From an uncultured Bacteroidales bacterium (GTDB lineage Bacteria; Bacteroidota; Bacteroidia; Bacteroidales; F082), in NCBI GenBank assembly GCA_900317055.1, contig ONFF01000003.1, positions 124,001 through 188,000 of the forward strand: DNA of 64,000 bases, given 5' to 3'. Below the pieces are notes generated by a model. The model did no database searches, was not told the DNA's origin, and worked only from the letters and a program-made list of their open reading frames with translations. Positions 60,878 to 64,000 of the stretch are shown here, in pieces (positions within the stretch are counted from its first letter, which is position 1; every line of letters begins with the position of its first letter). A program made the position numbers and the translations under genes.

Positions 60878-61809
60878 GAATACTTGTTGTCGCTTCATTC
60901 AATAAAGGTCGTTTCGCCCCATTCATTGTTGAGCAAGTCGGGGCACTTGAAAAGCAGGGCTGCACAACTGGCTTCTTTGGATTGCAAGGCAAAGGCTTAC
61001 GAGGCTATTTGAGAAATTTGCCTTTGTTGAAGCAGAAAATCAAAGAGTTTTGTCCTGATGTTATCCATGCGCATTATGGTCTGTCTGGACTTTTCGCCAA
61101 CTTGCAGCGTCGCATCCCTGTTGTGACCACTTATCACGGCTCTGACATCAATGACAAAAAGGTTTTGCCTTTTTCAAGGGTCGCCATGTTTTTATCCGCA
61201 TGGAATGTGTTTGTGTCGCGAAAGACTTTGGAAATTGCAGGACCAAAGGAAAAATACAAGCTGTTGCCTTGTGGGATTGACCTGTCCGACTTGCAATTGA
61301 CAGAAAAAGCGGAGGCGAGGCGAAAGATGAATCTACAGGCAGACGGAAAATACATTCTATTTGCCGGTGCATTTGATGTTGAAGTGAAAAATGCTCCGTT
61401 GGCCAAAGACGCGGTTGCATTACTGCAAGATATTAAAACTGAATTGCTTGAGCTGAAAGGTTATACGAGAGAAGAGGTGACCTTGCTCATGTGTGCCGCT
61501 GATGCCTTTCTATTGACTTCATTCATGGAAGGCTCTCCTCAAGTCATCAAGGAAGCCATGGCTTGCGGATGTCCAATTGTGAGTGTAGATGTAGGTGATG
61601 TCCGGGAAAGGGTGGCTGGTGTTGAAGGCTGCTATGTGGCAAACACTCGAGAACCAGAAGAATTGGCAGGCCTGCTGCGGAAAGCGATGTCTTTCGAGGG
61701 AAGAACGAAAGGTCATGATAAAATCGTTGCGGATGGCATTGATAATCGGCAAGTGACAAAACAACTTATTGAGATATATGAAAGGGTGTTGAGAAGTGAG
61801 AATCATTGA
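60874..61809 (+). CDS. Family 4 glycosyltransferase, short
   Basis: A 311-residue GT-B protein, shorter than the usual 360-400. RILVVASFNKGRFAPFIVEQVGAL opens it, DVIHAHYGLSGLFAN and VVTTYHGSDIN lie in the N-terminal domain, KYILFAGAFDVEVKNAPLA begins the donor domain, and LLTSFMEGSPQVIKEAMACGCPIVSVDVGDVRE is the EX7E block. Some of the loop between the two domains seems reduced. Four-base overlap upstream, 14-base overlap downstream. Confidence 0.88.
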   Translation: MRILVVASFNKGRFAPFIVEQVGALEKQGCTTGFFGLQGKGLRGYLRNLPLLKQKIKEFCPDVIHAHYGLSGLFANLQRRIPVVTTYHGSDINDKKVLPFSRVAMFLSAWNVFVSRKTLEIAGPKEKYKLLPCGIDLSDLQLTEKAEARRKMNLQADGKYILFAGAFDVEVKNAPLAKDAVALLQDIKTELLELKGYTREEVTLLMCAADAFLLTSFMEGSPQVIKEAMACGCPIVSVDVGDVRERVAGVEGCYVANTREPEELAGLLRKAMSFEGRTKGHDKIVADGIDNRQVTKQLIEIYERVLRSENH

Positions 61810-62797
61810 AGGTGAACACATTGATCCGATATTGTGGTCTGGATTGGTGAAACAATCGCCATGGTCAACATGGTTTCAAACCCAAGAAGCGTATGCGTTT
61901 TTTGAAGGCCTCTCTTTTCTTGAGGCTTTTGCAATCGCTGTTGAGACGGATGGGCAGCTAAAAGGGTTAATTACGGGCTATATCCAAAAGGATGGCGGAA
62001 AGATAAAACAGTTTTTTTCCCGAAGGGCTATTATTGTTGGTGGGCCGCTATTGTCGGATGAGATTACTGATGAAGAACTATCTTTCCTGCTGTCTGCACT
62101 GATAAAGAAGCTTCGGAGAAAAGCCATATTCGTCGAAACCCGTAATTTTAATGACTATAGTCGTTGGCACTCGGTTTTCGAACAATCGAAGTTCGACTAT
62201 GAACCACATTATGATGTCCAAGTGGATACAACTTCTATGGAGTTGGTTAATAGCAAGTTGGATAGGAATAGGAGACGTAATATTAAAAAAGCATTGGATA
62301 ATGGTGTTGTCATTGATGAAAAACCAAATGCAGAGGATTTGAAGCAGTTGTATTCGATGCTTGAGGAATTATATACTACAAAGGTCAAAACACCGTTGTT
62401 TCCATTCGAGTTTTTTGAGAAACTCAGCAAAATACATTCATCTCGGTTTTTCTTGGCCAAAAACGCAGAGGGACAAATGCTTGGCGGTTTGATTTGTGTG
62501 GAATTGGAACATAGGGCAGTATATGCATGGTTGGCTTGTGGTGACGATTACAACTATAAATCATTATCTCCTTCTGTAATGGTCAATTATGCCGGAGTCA
62601 GCTATGCGGCACGAGAGGGAGTACCTCTGTTTGATTTCATGGGAGCTGGTAAACCCGATGACGGAGGCTATGGAGTTCGCGATTTCAAGTTGAAATTCGG
62701 TGGCGATTTGGTGGAATATGGGCGTTATGTTCATGTGTGTAACCGCATGCTGTTCAGTATCGGTAAAATGGCTGTAAGAATATTGAAGAAAGCATGA
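61796..62797 (+). CDS. FemAB/GNAT-type acyl- or aminoacyltransferase
   Basis: A 333-residue protein with a GTG start. PWSTWFQTQEAYAFFEGL near 22, KAIFVETRNFNDYSRW near 101, RNRRRNIKKALDNGVVI near 157 and the second GNAT half with FFLAKNAEGQMLGGLICVELEHRAVYAWLACGDDY (split) near 220-255 show the double-GNAT FemAB/CelD fold. Family members transfer amino acids or acyl groups. In this locus a role in modifying the glycan is likely. VimA of Porphyromonas is, as I recall, of this broad type. Confidence 0.82.
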   Translation: MRIIEGEHIDPILWSGLVKQSPWSTWFQTQEAYAFFEGLSFLEAFAIAVETDGQLKGLITGYIQKDGGKIKQFFSRRAIIVGGPLLSDEITDEELSFLLSALIKKLRRKAIFVETRNFNDYSRWHSVFEQSKFDYEPHYDVQVDTTSMELVNSKLDRNRRRNIKKALDNGVVIDEKPNAEDLKQLYSMLEELYTTKVKTPLFPFEFFEKLSKIHSSRFFLAKNAEGQMLGGLICVELEHRAVYAWLACGDDYNYKSLSPSVMVNYAGVSYAAREGVPLFDFMGAGKPDDGGYGVRDFKLKFGGDLVEYGRYVHVCNRMLFSIGKMAVRILKKA

Positions 62798-63879
62798 ATA
62801 TTTTAATTGACATCAACCATCCAGCCCATGTGCATCTGTTTCGGAATGTATATAAGATGCTGGTTGAAAAGGGTCATGAGGTGCTTGTCGTTGTCAAGGA
62901 GATTCCTTCGGCGATGAAGCTACTCGATTTGTATGGCATTCCGTATGTCAACATCGGGAAGAAAGACGATGCGATTGGCAAAAAAGGTTTAGACCAACTG
63001 GTTTTTGATCGGCGTTTGCTTAAATTGGTTCGTCAACATCATGTCGATTTGGGCGTTGGCTCTTCGATTAACATTCCTCATGTCAGCAAGTTGAGCAAGA
63101 TGAAAAGCATTATCTTGGATGACGACGACGACGAAGCGGAACCCTTGTTCGTCAAGTTTGGACATCCTTTCGCCGACACCATACTGACACCTTCGGCCAT
63201 CAAACGAAAATCATCCAAAGCAGTTTATGTAGATGCCTATCATGAATTGGCGTATCTCCATCCGAACCGTTTCGCTCCTGACCCGAGCGTGTTGAGTGAT
63301 GCAGGCGTTGAGGAAGGAGAGCCCTATTTCATCTTGAGGTTCAACGCTTTCAAGGCACATCATGACATTGGTGCTGAGGGGTTGTCCATCGAAAACAAGC
63401 GTCGGCTTGTGGAACGGCTACTAGCCTGTGGAAAAGTTTTCATCACCACCGAACGGAACATTGATGACGAGTTTAAGCCATACCAACTCGCGGTATCGCC
63501 CGACAAGGCGCATTCGTTGATGTATTATGCCACGATGTTTGTCGGCGATAGCCAGACGATGACATCTGAAGCTGCTGTCCTGGGCACTCCTGCGGTCAAG
63601 TGCAACAGCTTTGCAGGCCGTTTGGCTGTGCCTAATGAATTGGAGCAGAGGTATGGTTTGTGTTATTCGTTTTTGCCTGAACAACAGGAAGCTTTCTTTG
63701 CCAAGATAGAAGAATTGCTCGCCATGTCCGACCTGAAAGGGGAGTGGCAGCGGCGGCGACAACACCTGTTTTCCGAGAAGATTGACTATACCAGCTTTTT
63801 GGTTTGGTTTGTTGAGAACTATCCCCAAAGCAGGCAAACCATTGTGGAACAACCTGAATTCCAATTCCAATTCCGATGA
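62794..63879 (+). CDS. DUF354 family glycosyltransferase-like protein
   Basis: A 361-residue protein. NILIDINHPAHVHLFRNVYKMLVEKGHEVLVVVKE is the DUF354 opening, followed by LGVGSSINIPHVSKLSKMKSIILDDDDDEAEP near 89 and GDSQTMTSEAAVLGTPAVKCNSFAGRL near 250. It looks like a GT-B fold of the MurG/UDP-GlcNAc epimerase type. The function is not established, though such genes are common in archaeal and Bacteroidota glycan loci. The last codons (EFQFQFR) come from a hexamer repeat. Overlaps its neighbours by four bases on both sides. Confidence 0.85.
   Translation: MNILIDINHPAHVHLFRNVYKMLVEKGHEVLVVVKEIPSAMKLLDLYGIPYVNIGKKDDAIGKKGLDQLVFDRRLLKLVRQHHVDLGVGSSINIPHVSKLSKMKSIILDDDDDEAEPLFVKFGHPFADTILTPSAIKRKSSKAVYVDAYHELAYLHPNRFAPDPSVLSDAGVEEGEPYFILRFNAFKAHHDIGAEGLSIENKRRLVERLLACGKVFITTERNIDDEFKPYQLAVSPDKAHSLMYYATMFVGDSQTMTSEAAVLGTPAVKCNSFAGRLAVPNELEQRYGLCYSFLPEQQEAFFAKIEELLAMSDLKGEWQRRRQHLFSEKIDYTSFLVWFVENYPQSRQTIVEQPEFQFQFR
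63857..63874. repeat. AATTCC hexamer repeated three times at a gene junction
   Basis: Three perfect AATTCC units end one base before the ATG at 63876 and encode the C-terminal QFQF part of the DUF354 protein. Slippage by whole units would keep the frame. Confidence 0.7.
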
Positions 63880-64000
63880 GTAAAGATTTCACATTGGAGA
63901 AATATGCAGAATTGCTTCAGAGCTTGAAAAAGGGCGGTTATCGCTTTTTGACATTTGAGCAATATTGCATGGAAAAAGAATCTCTGAATGATGTTAAGTT
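63876..64000 (+). CDS. Start of a polysaccharide deacetylase-like gene (truncated by window end)
   Basis: The frame is open for 41 codons to the window edge. It starts MSKDFTLEKYAELLQSLKKG then GYRFLTFEQYCMEKES. This matches the N-terminal helix and YRFLTFEQY strand seen in small polysaccharide deacetylases of glycan loci, just before their first metal-binding aspartates, which lie outside the window. The ATG overlaps the DUF354 stop (ATGA). Only the start can be judged. Confidence 0.6.
   Translation, partial: MSKDFTLEKYAELLQSLKKGGYRFLTFEQYCMEKESLNDVK

Overview
The window reads as chromosomal DNA of a Bacteroidales bacterium (phylum Bacteroidota). Several genes are preceded by TAnnTTTG-type -7 boxes. 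The omega subunit of RNA polymerase is of the Bacteroidota type, and type IX secretion (T9SS) is represented by the response regulator PorX and by a cargo protein with a C-terminal sorting domain. Lipid A genes and several Bacteroidota-only protein families are also present. I saw no rRNA, tRNA, CRISPR array, prophage or transposase, and no gene-free stretch longer than about 300 bases. The genus cannot be fixed from the sequence alone.

Positions 1-27323 are mostly core genome. In order they hold: a truncated heptosyltransferase-like gene with a DUF4254 partner; an aspartate aminotransferase; a secreted protein; lpxD; a DUF218 membrane protein; lpxC-lpxA; a serpin lipoprotein; a leftward bamD-rpoZ-DUF4835-recN run; a T9SS-exported M14 carboxypeptidase with dapA; an MBL hydrolase; a thioesterase; a lipoprotein; an HD hydrolase; porX; a possible orphan immunity protein; tsaE; aroB-aroA; and a lone LutA-like protein. 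Many intergenic gaps carry palindromic or heptameric repeats. One short repeat lies in frame inside aroA, and a larger one overlaps the aroA start.

Positions 27394-64000 form one long rightward surface-polysaccharide locus that continues past the window. It opens with WbpD- and WbpE-like enzymes, an initiating sugar transferase and an ABC exporter permease (Wzm). The exporter ATPase, with a carbohydrate-binding tail (Wzt), lies five genes further on. A UDP-glucuronate 4-epimerase, many glycosyltransferases, LicD, a duplicated TupA-like ATP-grasp protein and several acyltransferases follow. Many genes overlap by 1-14 bases, which suggests translational coupling.

Two sub-clusters stand out. 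Positions 41232-44863 encode a dedicated acyl carrier protein, a KAS III-like enzyme, an MBOAT acyltransferase and an SGNH-like partner: a likely system for adding a purpose-made acyl group to the glycan. Positions 47349-55001 encode an NDP-hexose 2,3-dehydratase, a Gfo/Idh reductase, a VioA-like aminotransferase, an ATP-grasp ligase, a second PLP enzyme, a PglD-like acyltransferase, a MaoC hydratase and a CitE-like lyase. I read this as a pathway for a 4-amino-2,4,6-trideoxyhexose carrying an unusual N-acyl group. Together with PorX and the sorting-domain cargo, the locus may make the A-LPS-like anchor to which T9SS cargo is attached.
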